Notes under the pieces: model-generated | What the model saw: the letters and a program-made list of their open reading frames with translations, nothing else | Databases searched by the model: none | Told to the model about the DNA's origin: nothing | Made by a program: the position numbers and the translations under genes | Assembly (NCBI RefSeq): GCF_036014175.1 | Contig: NZ_CP107917.1 | Coordinates: 8,432,001 to 8,496,000 of the forward strand | Length of the DNA stretch: 64,000 nt | Reading direction: 5' to 3' | From: Streptomyces sp. NBC_00443 | Lineage (GTDB): Bacteria; Actinomycetota; Actinomycetes; Streptomycetales; Streptomycetaceae | Shown here: piece by piece, positions 34,271-43,194 of the stretch | Layout of the letters: every line of letters begins with the position of its first letter | Numbering within the stretch: position 1 is the first letter of the stretch

Positions 34271-36745
34271 ATGCGAGCCGAGGTGGACCGGATCGCGGAG
34301 CCCTGGGGCGGGCGCACCCCGTACGGTCCTGACACGCAGTGGCCTGCACGGGTCGACTCGTTCCTGGAGCCCGGAGTGACGGCCGACGGCGTGGAGCGGT
34401 GGGTGCAGACGGCGTCGCTTCTGCACTCCAACGGGGACGCCATGGATCTCGCTGTCGCAGACGGCCGGATCGTCGGGGTGCGCGGCCGTCCGCAGGACCG
34501 GGTGAACCGCGGTCGGCTCGGGCCGAAGGACCTGTTCGCCTGGCAGGCGAACCACTCCCGGGACCGGCTGACCACTCCGCTGATCCGCGAGGGCGGGCGG
34601 CTGGTGGCCTGCGACTGGGACACCGCCATGGACCGGATCGTCGACCGGTCCCAGCAACTGCTGCGCGAGCGCGGACCGGGCTCTGTCGGCTTCTACACCA
34701 GCGGCCAGCTGTTCCTGGAGGAGTACTACACCCTCGCCGTGATCGCCCGGGCCGGGATCGGCACCAACCATCTGGACGGAAACACCCGCCTGTGCACGGC
34801 GACCGCGGCCGAGGCGTTGAAGGAGACCTTCGGCTGCGACGGGCAGCCCGCCTCCTACACGGACGTTGACCACGCCGACGTCATCGCCCTGTTCGGGCAC
34901 AACATGGCCGAGACCCAGCCGGTGCTGTGGATGCGCGTCCTGGATCGACTGGCGGGTGGCGAGGCGCCCCGGCTGGTGTGCGTGGACCCGCGCCCGACGC
35001 CGGCCGCCCGGCACGCGAGCGTCCACCTCGCCCCTCGCGCCGGCACGAACCTGGCCCTGCTGAACGCCCTGCAGCACGAGATCATCCGTACCGGCCGGAT
35101 CGATCACGGCTTCATCGATGCGCATACGGTGGGTTTCCACGAACTCGCCGCGGGCGTCGCCGACTGCACACCGGACTGGGCCTCCCGGATCTGCGACGTA
35201 CCGGCCCGCAGGATCAGCGAGGCAGCCGAGATCCTCGGCGGCGCCGAACGGCTGCTGTCCACTGTGCTCCAGGGCGTCTACCAGTCCCACCAGGCCACCG
35301 CGGCCGCCTGCCAGGTCAACAATCTCCAGCTGATCCGCGGCATGCTCGGCCGCCCCGGCTGCGGCGTACTGCAGATGAACGGCCAGCCCACCGCCCAGAA
35401 CACCCGCGAATGCGGCGCGAACGGCGACCTGCCGGGCTTCCGCAACTGGGAGAATGACACGCACGTCGCCGACCTCGCGCGCGTGTGGAACGTCGAGCCG
35501 TCTCGCATCCCCCACTACGCACCGCCCACCCCCGCGATGCAGATCTTCCGCTACGCCGAGCAAGGCTCGATCCGGATGCTGTGGATCTCCGGCACCAACC
35601 CGGCGGTCTCCCTGCCCGAACTCGATCGCATCCGCTCCATCCTCGGCCAGGAACGGCTGTTCACCGTCGTCCAGGACCTGTACCTCACCGAGACCGCCCA
35701 GCTCGCGGACGTCGTTCTGCCCGCCGCGACCTGGGGAGAGAAGACCGGGACGTTCACCAACGCCGACCGCACCGTCCACCTCTCCGACAAAGCGGTCGAC
35801 CCGCCCGGCGACGCTCGCCCGGACCTGGACATCCTGCTCGACTACGCCGGCCGGATGGACTTCCGCGACAAGGACGACCGCCCGCTCGTCCCCTGGCACG
35901 ACGCCGAGTCGGCGTTCGAGGCATGGAAGGAGTGCAGCCGCGGCCGGCCGTGCGACTACACCGGCCTGACCTACGAACGGCTTCGGGGGGCCAGCGGCAT
36001 CCAGTGGCCCTGCACGCGCGAAGCACCCGAGGGCACGGAGCGGCTCTACACCGACGGGATCACCTGGGCCGCCCCCGGCACCTGCGAGACGTACGGCAGG
36101 GACCTGATCACCGGCGCTTCCGTGTCCGAGACCGAGTACCGGGCGCTCAACCCGAACGGCAGGGCAGTCCTCAAAGCCGCGGAGTACCTGCCGCCGCACG
36201 AGACGACGGACGACGCTTACCCCTTGCAGCTGAACACGGGCCGTACCCTGTACCACTTCCACACCCGCACCAAGACCGGCCGCACCCCACAACTGAACGC
36301 CGCCGCCCCCGAAGTGTGGGTGGAACTCTCGGCCGGAGAGGCGCTGCGGCACGGCGTGGAGGAGGGCGATCTGGTCGAGGTCACCAACCCGCGCGGATCG
36401 GTGCGCGGGCGCCTGCGGATCACGGGCATCCGCGACGGCATGCTGTTCCTGCCCTTCCACTACGGCTACTGGGACACACCGGAAGGCGACCACCCCGGAA
36501 AGGACGGTGGCCGGGCGGCGAACGAGACCACCGTCACCGATTGGGACCCGGTCTCCAAACAGCCGCTGTTCAAGACCGCCGCCGCGCGTCTGACACTCGT
36601 CGAGCGCGCCGAGGGCACCCTCTGCCCGGCACCGACCACCACGGCCTCCGCCCCGGTCGACCCACGATCCGTTCCGCCCACCACGGGCGGTCCGCCCGCC
36701 ATCGCCCACCAGACCGTCGCATCCACGGAATGCGACCGGCGATGA
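34271..36745 (+). CDS. Molybdopterin oxidoreductase, nitrate reductase/formate dehydrogenase-like, without N-terminal Fe-S cysteines
   Basis: An 824-residue bis-MGD molybdoenzyme of the DMSO reductase superfamily. Cofactor-binding regions are recognisable (FYTSGQLFLEEYYTLA, GHNMAETQPVLW, WISGTNPAVSLPE, PAATWGEKTGTFTNADRTV) plus a C-terminal molydop-binding domain (LNTGRTLYHFHTRTKTGR, FLPFHYGYWDTPEGD). Cys175 in NTRLCTATA is positioned like the Mo-ligand Cys of NasA/NapA. The N-terminal region WVQTASLLHSNGDAMDLAV aligns with where a CxxCxxxC [4Fe-4S] motif sits, yet the first cysteine appears only near residue 113. Electron transfer must differ, or the partner supplies it. ATG 34271 has AGGGAGG upstream; the next gene overlaps its stop. 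Confidence 0.85.
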   Translation: MRAEVDRIAEPWGGRTPYGPDTQWPARVDSFLEPGVTADGVERWVQTASLLHSNGDAMDLAVADGRIVGVRGRPQDRVNRGRLGPKDLFAWQANHSRDRLTTPLIREGGRLVACDWDTAMDRIVDRSQQLLRERGPGSVGFYTSGQLFLEEYYTLAVIARAGIGTNHLDGNTRLCTATAAEALKETFGCDGQPASYTDVDHADVIALFGHNMAETQPVLWMRVLDRLAGGEAPRLVCVDPRPTPAARHASVHLAPRAGTNLALLNALQHEIIRTGRIDHGFIDAHTVGFHELAAGVADCTPDWASRICDVPARRISEAAEILGGAERLLSTVLQGVYQSHQATAAACQVNNLQLIRGMLGRPGCGVLQMNGQPTAQNTRECGANGDLPGFRNWENDTHVADLARVWNVEPSRIPHYAPPTPAMQIFRYAEQGSIRMLWISGTNPAVSLPELDRIRSILGQERLFTVVQDLYLTETAQLADVVLPAATWGEKTGTFTNADRTVHLSDKAVDPPGDARPDLDILLDYAGRMDFRDKDDRPLVPWHDAESAFEAWKECSRGRPCDYTGLTYERLRGASGIQWPCTREAPEGTERLYTDGITWAAPGTCETYGRDLITGASVSETEYRALNPNGRAVLKAAEYLPPHETTDDAYPLQLNTGRTLYHFHTRTKTGRTPQLNAAAPEVWVELSAGEALRHGVEEGDLVEVTNPRGSVRGRLRITGIRDGMLFLPFHYGYWDTPEGDHPGKDGGRAANETTVTDWDPVSKQPLFKTAAARLTLVERAEGTLCPAPTTTASAPVDPRSVPPTTGGPPAIAHQTVASTECDRR

Positions 36746-37263
36746 ACGGCATCCCCACCGTCCTGCGCGCCCTGTACTACGGCGAACGCGCCCTGGAACA
36801 AGATCTGCTCGCCACCGCCGAACGCCACCCCGCCGAGCACGAGGTGCATCACGTCGCCATCGACCTCGCCCGCTGGTCACACGAGCACGCCGAACGCATC
36901 GCCCGCACCGTCGAACCCCACGGACTCCACCTGCCCAACCCCGCCGTGCCGCCGACTGCGTGGCAGCGAACGGAGCGACCCGCCCACGCCCTCGAGGAGC
37001 CCTCTGAACCCGACCTGCGCTTGCTGAGCGATCTGCGTGCCCTCCACCTCGCCGCCGCCGAGAACTCCCTCTACTGGGAGATGCTCGCCCAGGCCGCACA
37101 AGCCACCGGCGACAGCCGCCTGCTCGAACTCAGCACCGCCTGCCACCCGCAGACCCTGCGGCAGATGCGCTGGACGAACACCATGATCAAAACCCTCTCC
37201 CCGCAACTGCTCTCGAAGGCGAACGGCCCTGACGAAGCCGACGGATCGAAGGCGAAGCATTAG
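36742..37263 (+). CDS. Helical protein translationally coupled to the molybdoenzyme
   Basis: A 173-residue, mostly alpha-helical protein (RALYYGERALEQDLLATAERH, HHVAIDLARWSHEHAERIAR, DLRALHLAAAENSLYWEMLAQ). Its start overlaps the molybdoenzyme stop as ATGA at 36742-36745, so the two are probably made in equal amounts. The many Glu, His and Trp residues and four-helix look are reminiscent of ferritin-like or chaperone folds, but I cannot assign a family. A role as accessory subunit or maturation partner of the molybdoenzyme is inferred from coupling. An in-frame ATG at 36730 is also possible. Confidence 0.6.
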   Translation: MNGIPTVLRALYYGERALEQDLLATAERHPAEHEVHHVAIDLARWSHEHAERIARTVEPHGLHLPNPAVPPTAWQRTERPAHALEEPSEPDLRLLSDLRALHLAAAENSLYWEMLAQAAQATGDSRLLELSTACHPQTLRQMRWTNTMIKTLSPQLLSKANGPDEADGSKAKH

Positions 37264-37631
37264 ATCCCGGGCGTGGAAAGTCGGAGTCCACATGCCATGG
37301 GCCCCGGGGGAGGAGAGATGCCCGGGGCCTGGCGCGAAGGGAGGCCGCCCGTGTCCGCCCGGCTGTTGGTGTGGTCGGCTGGCGCGGGTCGTGGCTATGC
37401 GTCGGACCACCATGCTCCGCTCGCGGAGCGATGGCTCAGCGCCCGGCGGACCTGCTCAGCGTCTGCGCGTGCGGGATCGGCGCTGTGTAGCCCACCCAGC
37501 GATGCGCGTCCGTCCTGGCGGCCCGTCCGGCCCGCGTCATGGTCCGTCCGCTGTCGCGGACACGGCCTTCTCCCAGGGTTTGACCGCTGATTCCAGCAGA
37601 TGAAGCAGGAGGCGGAGGGATGAGGGCCCGG
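37264..37631. other. Gap between convergent genes
   Basis: 368 bp between the helical-protein gene and the SCO6745-family gene. I see no gene, RNA or clear terminator. Confidence 0.45.
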
Positions 37632-38453
37632 TCAGCCGAGATCGAGAAGGCCGGCTTTGACAACGGCGCGGCCGAAGGGACTGGCGAGTTCGGCGAGACG
37701 CTCACAGTCCGCGTCACCCAGGACGGCGTAGGCGGGGAGGGCCAGGCGGTCGGTGCGGTCCTCGATGTGCCGGCGCAGGCGTGCGCCTTCCGGGCTGAGG
37801 GAGTCGCCGTCGAGGAGACCTCGCGTGCGTAGGCGCTCCTGGGTGTCGGCCCACTTCTCCTCGGGCCATGCACGGCTCGCCTTGAGGAAGTCGACCGGAA
37901 CCTCACCGGTCGCGGCGTGCAGAATCAGGGCCTCCAAGCCTGAGACGCCCTCGCTCAGCAGGCACGCGACATGGCCGTCTCCACGGAACTCCCGGAGCAG
38001 TGTCTGAGCATGCCACAGCTGCAGTACCGGCTCCTGCGGCCAGGGCAGTGCGGCATGCGCGGCGAACAGCGGGCGGCCCTGCGCGTGCTCGCAGGCCGCC
38101 TCAGCAGCCCGGCGGGTCAGCGCCAGCACCTCGTCGAAGTTGGGCAACCCGTGGATTCCCGCCCGTCGCAGGGCTTCGCCCGCCGCGGCATACCGCGCTT
38201 CCAGCACCTGCTGCGGAGTGGTTGCGTCCCAGGCCCCATCGACCGCCTGCCGTACGACATCGGGGTTGAAGTTGTAGAAGGTCGATGTGACCAGCTCGGC
38301 GGATGCGCGGCCGAACGCGGCGCTCCTGGAGGTGAAGTACCCGGCGCGACCGCTCAGGCCGAGGTCCGCGTACCGTCGCCTCCCCTCGGGGACGAAGTAG
38401 ATCATTGCGTGGACGGGCTCGAGGCGGCGCCAGGCCGCGCGCGCAGTCTCCAT
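37632..38453 (-). CDS. SCO6745 family protein
   Basis: A 273-residue protein of the actinobacterial SCO6745 family: ARAAWRRLEPVHAMIYFVPE opening, GYFTSRSAAFGRASAELV, FYNFNPDVVRQAVDGAW and a C-terminal IEDRTDRLALPAYAVLGD segment. The C-terminal half looks like a winged-helix/MarR-like fold, but DNA binding has not been shown as far as I know. Upstream on the same strand, 46 bp away, is an alpha/beta-hydrolase gene; the two are probably one operon controlled by the palindrome at 39353. Confidence 0.75.
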   Translation of the reverse strand: METARAAWRRLEPVHAMIYFVPEGRRRYADLGLSGRAGYFTSRSAAFGRASAELVTSTFYNFNPDVVRQAVDGAWDATTPQQVLEARYAAAGEALRRAGIHGLPNFDEVLALTRRAAEAACEHAQGRPLFAAHAALPWPQEPVLQLWHAQTLLREFRGDGHVACLLSEGVSGLEALILHAATGEVPVDFLKASRAWPEEKWADTQERLRTRGLLDGDSLSPEGARLRRHIEDRTDRLALPAYAVLGDADCERLAELASPFGRAVVKAGLLDLG

Positions 38454-38499
38454 GGGTCACCTCTCCGGAGAGTCGACGAACAAGAAATTCGCTGCTGAT

Positions 38500-39339
38500 T
38501 CAGTACTCGCCGTGCGCTCGCAGGTGTTCGAGCATGAGGCGGCTCAGCGCTTCGGGCGCCTCCTCGGGGATCCAGTGGCTGACGCCCTGCAGGGGCTCGA
38601 ACCGGTACGGCCCGTTGACCCATCGCTCGGTTTCCTGCGCGGCTGCCGGGCCGAACGCGCTGTCCTCCGTGCTCCAGACGTACAGCGTGGGCAGGTCGAC
38701 AACGTCGATCGCGCTGTCGGGGCGGCCGGACCGGTACCAGTTCAGCGCCGCGGTGAGAGCGCCGGGCTGGGACAGGTGGCGCACGTAGGCGTCCGCACTG
38801 TCTTGCGGGACCTTTCCGGCGTAGACATCCCGAAGCTCTTGGGCATCGTGGGCGAGCATGCGCTCCTCGGTCGCGGGTGTTTCGCGCCAGTCGATCATGT
38901 AGCGGGAGCGTTTGCGCTGATCCTGGTCGGTGCGCAGGGCGGTGGCCAGAGCGCCGGGGTGCGGGGTCGAGACAACCGTCAGGGTGCGTACGCGGTCGGG
39001 ATGGGCGTGCGCGGTCCACCAGGCCACCGCGCCTCCCCAGTCATGGCCGACCAGGTCGAACGCCGCCCAGCCCAGTTCCTCACTGATCGCGACCACGTCG
39101 TCTACGAGAAGGCCGATGCGATAGTCCTCGGGCCGCGCGGGGCGGGCGCCGGGGGAGTACCCACGCTGGTCCGGTGCCACCACCCGGTAGCCGTGCGCGG
39201 CCAAAGCCTCGATCTGCCGTCGCCACACCAGCCCCGTCTGCGGAAAGCCGTGCAGCAGCAGCACCGGGCGGCCCTCGGGCGGTCCCGCCGCGATCGCGTC
39301 GAACAAACCCGCACCCGTGGAGATGCTCAGCTGAGTCAC
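38500..39339 (-). CDS. Alpha/beta hydrolase, epoxide hydrolase / haloalkane dehalogenase-like
   Basis: A 279-residue alpha/beta hydrolase. Oxyanion region LLLHGFPQTGLVWRRQI (HGxP), nucleophile elbow GHDWGGAVAWW with Asp as nucleophile, and catalytic His in GVSHWIPEEAPEAL. The DWGG elbow is the mark of epoxide hydrolases, haloalkane and fluoroacetate dehalogenases. Substrate unknown. GTG start at 39339 follows AGAGGTGG. A perfect palindromic operator starts 14 bp upstream of the start codon. Confidence 0.85.
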   Translation of the reverse strand: MTQLSISTGAGLFDAIAAGPPEGRPVLLLHGFPQTGLVWRRQIEALAAHGYRVVAPDQRGYSPGARPARPEDYRIGLLVDDVVAISEELGWAAFDLVGHDWGGAVAWWTAHAHPDRVRTLTVVSTPHPGALATALRTDQDQRKRSRYMIDWRETPATEERMLAHDAQELRDVYAGKVPQDSADAYVRHLSQPGALTAALNWYRSGRPDSAIDVVDLPTLYVWSTEDSAFGPAAAQETERWVNGPYRFEPLQGVSHWIPEEAPEALSRLMLEHLRAHGEY

Positions 39340-39352
39340 GGCCCACCTCTTT

Positions 39353-39370
39353 GTACCGACTGGTCGGTAC
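39353..39370. promoter_or_regulatory. Perfect 18-bp palindrome, TetR-type operator
   Basis: GTACCGAC-TG-GTCGGTAC: 8-bp perfect arms around a 2-bp centre, immediately upstream of the hydrolase start. Size and symmetry are typical of TetR-family operators. The cognate regulator is not certain; two TetR genes lie 4-10 kb away. Confidence 0.75.
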
Positions 39371-39410
39371 CTTCCAGGTGCGGGAGTGAACTGTCAAGAC
39401 CGAGGCGTGA

Positions 39411-39439
39411 TTGAACTTGACGCCGAATTCAACTATAAC
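39411..39439 (+). promoter_or_regulatory. Promoter with internal operator, thiolase-HAD-ligase unit
   Basis: -35 TTGAAC (39411-39416), 17-bp spacer, -10 TATAAC (39434-39439). The spacer holds TTGAC and the TTCAA half of an imperfect repeat (TTGAA...TTCAA). Nearly the same 29 bp recurs at 44013-44041. AT-rich for this genome. Confidence 0.7.
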
Positions 39440-39633
39440 CAGTCGGAAGGCCGACCCCTGGCCCCCGCAGCCATGGCATGTCATCGGTCAGCCGAGGAGT
39501 CGGTCAATGAGCCCTCTCCCCGCCGCAGTTGGCGTTCGGCACCCCCTACCGGCGATCGAGCCCGGCTCGCGGCGTTCGAAGTTCCGGCCCGAGGGTCCGG
39601 ACGAACCGGACCAACAGGAAACAGTGAGGCGAC

Positions 39634-40833
39634 ATGAGGGAAGCAGTCATCGTTTCGACGGCACGGACGCCGATCGGCAAGGCGTACCGCGGCGCGTTCA
39701 ACGACACCCAGGCGCAGGAACTTGCCGCCCATGCCCTTTCGCACGCGGTGCAGCGCGCCGGGCTCGAGGGAGGTGAGGTCGAGGATGTGGTCTTCGGCTG
39801 TGCCGTGCAGCAGGGGTCCTCGGGTTTCAACGTCGCGCGGCAGGCCGCTCTGCGTGCCGGACTTCCGGACATCGTGTCGGGGATGACGATCGACCGGCAG
39901 TGCTCGTCGGGTCTGATGGCCATTGCGACGGCCGCCAAGCAGATAGTCGCGGACGGAATGCAGGTCGCTGTCGGCGGCGGTGTCGAGTCGATCTCCTTGG
40001 TGCAGAACGACCACATGAACACCCACCGCATGACGGACCCCTGGCTGGTTGAGCACACGCCGGACATCTACCTGCCGATGCTGCACACGGCGGAGATCGT
40101 CGCCGAGCGCTACGGCGTGAGCCGGGAACGCCAGGACGAGTTCGCGCTGGTGTCACAGCAGCGCACCGCTGCGGCGCAGGACGCCGGCCGATTCGACCAG
40201 GAGATCGTCACGCTCGACAGCGTCAAGAAGGTCCTGGACAAGCAGTCCGGGGAGGTGCGGGACGAGGCTGTGACCCTGACCCGGGACGAGGGCAACCGCG
40301 CGTCGACGACGCTCGAGGGCTTGGCCGGGTTGGCGCCGGTGCTGCCGGACGGTCAGGTGAGCGAGCATTCCGGCGTCACGGCGGGCAACTCCTCGCAGTT
40401 GTCGGACGGGGCGTCGGCGTCGGTGCTGATGGAGTCGAAGGAGGCCGAGCGCCGCGGACTGGAACCGCTGGGCGTCTACCGGGGTATGACCGTTGCCGGT
40501 TGCGGGCCGGACGAGATGGGCATCGGGCCGGTGTTCGCCATTCCGAAGCTCCTGAAGCAGCACGACCTCACCATTGACGACATCGGCCTGTGGGAACTCA
40601 ATGAGGCGTTCGCTTCACAGGCGTTGTACTGCCGGGACGAACTGCACATCGACCCGGAGCGGTTCAACGTCAATGGCGGCGCCATCTCGGTCGGTCATCC
40701 GTACGGAATGACCGGTGCCCGACTGGTGGGGCATGCCCTCATCGAGGGCAAGCGCCGGGGCGTCCGGTACGTGGTGATCTCGATGTGCGTCGGCGGCGGA
40801 ATGGGCGCAGCCGGACTGTTCGAGGTTGCCTGA
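39634..40833 (+). CDS. Acetyl-CoA C-acyltransferase (thiolase)
   Basis: A 399-residue thiolase of normal length. Acyl-accepting Cys90 in [17 protein letters not shown], the histidine motif [16 protein letters not shown], and the second catalytic cysteine in [11 protein letters not shown]. The enzyme cleaves 3-ketoacyl-CoA to acyl-CoA plus acetyl-CoA in beta-oxidation, or acts in reverse. First gene after the promoter-operator at 39411, though the leader is about 190 bp. ATG 39634 follows GAGGCG. Its stop is next to the HAD gene start, so they are surely co-transcribed. Confidence 0.9.
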   Translation: MREAVIVSTARTPIGKAYRGAFNDTQAQELAAHALSHAVQRAGLEGGEVEDVVFGCAVQQGSSGFNVARQAALRAGLPDIVSGMTIDRQCSSGLMAIATAAKQIVADGMQVAVGGGVESISLVQNDHMNTHRMTDPWLVEHTPDIYLPMLHTAEIVAERYGVSRERQDEFALVSQQRTAAAQDAGRFDQEIVTLDSVKKVLDKQSGEVRDEAVTLTRDEGNRASTTLEGLAGLAPVLPDGQVSEHSGVTAGNSSQLSDGASASVLMESKEAERRGLEPLGVYRGMTVAGCGPDEMGIGPVFAIPKLLKQHDLTIDDIGLWELNEAFASQALYCRDELHIDPERFNVNGGAISVGHPYGMTGARLVGHALIEGKRRGVRYVVISMCVGGGMGAAGLFEVA

Positions 40834-40834
40834 G

Positions 40835-41473
40835 GTGTCGACCGTGACGGACAAGGCGCGAACCGCGGTCCTCGTGGACTTCGGCGGGGTCATCACCTCC
40901 AGTGTGCTGCGGGCTTTCACCGACTTCGGCGCCTCGCTCGGCGGCGACCCGCGCCTGCCGCTCGACCTCCTCGGCAAGGACGAGGCATCACGCACCCTGC
41001 TGGTCGACCACGAGTGCGGCCGTATCGACGCCGAAGCCTTCGAGCGAGGATTCGCCGCACGGCTCCGTGCACACGGAGCCGACGTGGTGGCCGAGGGGCT
41101 CACGGCCCGCATGCAGGCGGCGATGTCGATCGACCAGGACATGCTCGCGCTGCTCGGTGATCTCCGAGCCGCCGGCCGTCCCGTCGCGCTCGTCTCCAAT
41201 TCCTTCGGCACCGGAACCTACGACGGGGTCGAACTCGCCGCTGTCGCCGACGTGATCGTCATCTCCGCCGAGGTCGGGATCCGCAAGCCCTCCCGGCGGA
41301 TCTACGCGATCGCATGTGAACGCCTCGGCGTCGACCCCGAGGAGGCGGTCATGATCGACGATCTGCAGCAGAACCTCGACGGAGCGGCGCGGATCGGAAT
41401 CGAGGGCGTACTGCACACCAGCGCCCCCGATACCCGCCGCCAACTCGCCGAACGCTTCGGGATCACTACCTGA
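40835..41473 (+). CDS. HAD-superfamily hydrolase-like protein (ACAD10 N-domain-like)
   Basis: A 212-residue HAD-fold protein with VLVDFGGVITS (nucleophile Asp15; the usual second Asp is Gly), ALVSNSFG (motif II) and RKPSRRIYAIACERLGVDPEEAVMIDDLQQNLDGA (motifs III-IV). The DFGGV form resembles the N-terminal HAD domains of ACAD10 and soluble epoxide hydrolase relatives. A phosphatase, dehalogenase or non-catalytic role is open because of the changed Asp. It lies between thiolase and CoA ligase; a phosphatase would make sense beside the kinase at the end of the cluster. GTG 40835 or 40844 could be the start. Confidence 0.75.
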   Translation: MSTVTDKARTAVLVDFGGVITSSVLRAFTDFGASLGGDPRLPLDLLGKDEASRTLLVDHECGRIDAEAFERGFAARLRAHGADVVAEGLTARMQAAMSIDQDMLALLGDLRAAGRPVALVSNSFGTGTYDGVELAAVADVIVISAEVGIRKPSRRIYAIACERLGVDPEEAVMIDDLQQNLDGAARIGIEGVLHTSAPDTRRQLAERFGITT

Positions 41474-41607
41474 CGAATCCACCGAGCGGCCGAGGTCGGT
41501 CATCCGGCCGCACCGCCCGAGGACTTGATGCCGAAGCCGGGCCAAGTCAACCCATCGGAGAGGGTGCGCCCGCACCATCACCTGCTCTCGTCCCGGAAGG
41601 CACGCCC

Positions 41608-43130
41608 ATGACCAGCGTCTTCGATCCTGTGTGCCGCCACGCGGCCGCCACTCCCGACAGCATCGCACTGCGCGGCGCCACGGATCAGTGGACCTACCTT
41701 CGGCTGCGTGACGCGAGTATGCGGTACGCGGGAGCCCTGGTCGCCGCGGGCCTGTCCCCGGGGGACCGGGTGCTGCTCGCGGCGCCGTCGGTGCCCGAGT
41801 TCGTGGTGGCCTACCTCGGGATTCAGGCCGCGGGTTGTGTCGTGGTGCCGGTCAACACGATGTCCACCCGGGCCGAGGTCGAGTACGTTCTCGGCGATGC
41901 CGGATGCTCATTGGCGATCGCATGGCACGCCCTCGGCCCCGCTGTCGCGGAGGCGGCCGCGACGCTCTCGATGCCCTCTTGGACGCTGTCCCCGGGCGCG
42001 TCGGCCGCCGCTGCTCCTGTCGGCGTCGCCGACCGGCACCGCGACGAGACCGCGGCCATCCTGTACACCTCGGGAACCACGGGGCGGCCGAAGGGGGCCC
42101 AACTCACTGTCGGGAACCTGCTGTCCGCCGGGGAGATCGGCGCCGAGTGCAGCCGTGCCTCGAGCGCCGACCGTACCGGCACCGGACTCCCGCTGTTCCA
42201 TGTGTTCGGCCAGGCATCGGTCATGATGGCGACCTTGACGGTGGGCGGCTCGATGTCGTTGCTGGCCCGGTTCGACCCGGCGTCGATGCTGGACATGCTC
42301 CGCCGCGACCGGCTCACCATCATGGCCGGTGTGCCGACCATGTGGAACGCGCTGCTGCACGCGGCGGGTGATGCGAGCCCGGCGGACTTCGCCGGGCTCC
42401 GTGTCGCCGTCTCCGGCGGCGCGTCGCTCCCAGGGAGATCGCCCGGGCCTTCGAGGCGCGCTTCGGCTGCACGATCCTCGAAGGGTATGGGCTCACCGAG
42501 ACCACTGCGTTCGGCACCTTCAACGACCTCGACCGCGGCGGCAAGACGGGGTACACGGGCAGGGCAGTGCCGCGGACGCAGGTTCAGGTGCGTGACGACG
42601 ACGGCCAGGAGTGTCCGCCGGGCACCGTCGGAGAGGTCCACATCAAGGGACCCACAGTGATGCGCGGCTACTGGAACCGCCCTGCGGACACCGCCGCGGC
42701 CATCTCGTCCGACGGCTGGTTCCGAACCGGCGACCTCGGTGAAACCGACACGGACGGGGACCTGCGCATCGTCGACCGCATCAAGGACCTGATCATCCGC
42801 GGCGGTTACAACGTCTACCCCGGCGAGGTCGAGGAAGTTCTCTACGAGCATCCGGACATCGTCGAGGCAGCCGTGATCGGCGTTCTGGACGAGCACTACG
42901 GCGAGGAGGTCGCCGCGCTCATCGCGGCCCGGCCCGGTTCCGGGCTCGGTGCTGCCGAGGTGACGACCTGGGCACGAGAGCGGCTGTCCGCCTACAAGAT
43001 CCCGCGCATCGTCCGGTTCGTCGACGCGCTGCCCAAGGGCCCGAGCGGGAAGATTCTCAAGCGGTCCATCGACCGTGCCGCTCTGACCCGTGACACGCCG
43101 ACCGCCGACGTTGCCGCCGACCGCCACTGA
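41608..43130 (+). pseudogene. Acyl-CoA synthetase (AMP-forming), interrupted by a one-base frameshift
   Basis: Intended product about 507 residues, ANL-family ligase that activates a carboxylic acid as acyl-AMP, then acyl-CoA. First frame: AILYTSGTTGRPKGAQLT (P-loop, A3), LPLFHVFGQ, AVSGGASLP. Second frame, after the break: LEGYGLTETT (A5), WFRTGDLGETDTDGDL (A7-A8 region), IIRGGYNVYPGEVEEVL and PKGPSGKILKR (A10 lysine). One extra G in the run at 42433-42435 would join them as SLPGEIARAFEARFG. No other lesion, so an error in the sequence is as likely as inactivation. It would supply the CoA-thioester substrate for the rest of the cluster. Confidence 0.85.
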
Positions 43131-43169
43131 GCGTCCCGGCGTCCCCACCTTACGGATGGTGAGCATGGT

Positions 43170-43194
43170 GTCGGATTCAAGTACAGTTTCCGGG
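43170..43194 (+). promoter_or_regulatory. TetR gene promoter with operator half shared with the two cluster promoters
   Basis: GTCGGATTCAA at 43170-43180 is identical to 44024-44034 and near-identical to 39422-39432. TACAGT at 43182-43187 is a -10 candidate 7 nt before the ATG, implying a leaderless transcript. Suggests autoregulation. Confidence 0.55.

Noticed and set aside
34082-37099. Very long minus-strand open frame (about 1000 codons) opposite the molybdoenzyme
   Set aside because: High-GC shadow of the real gene: Arg/Gly/Ala/Val-rich translation, no family resemblance, and the plus-strand gene has clear motifs and a ribosome site.
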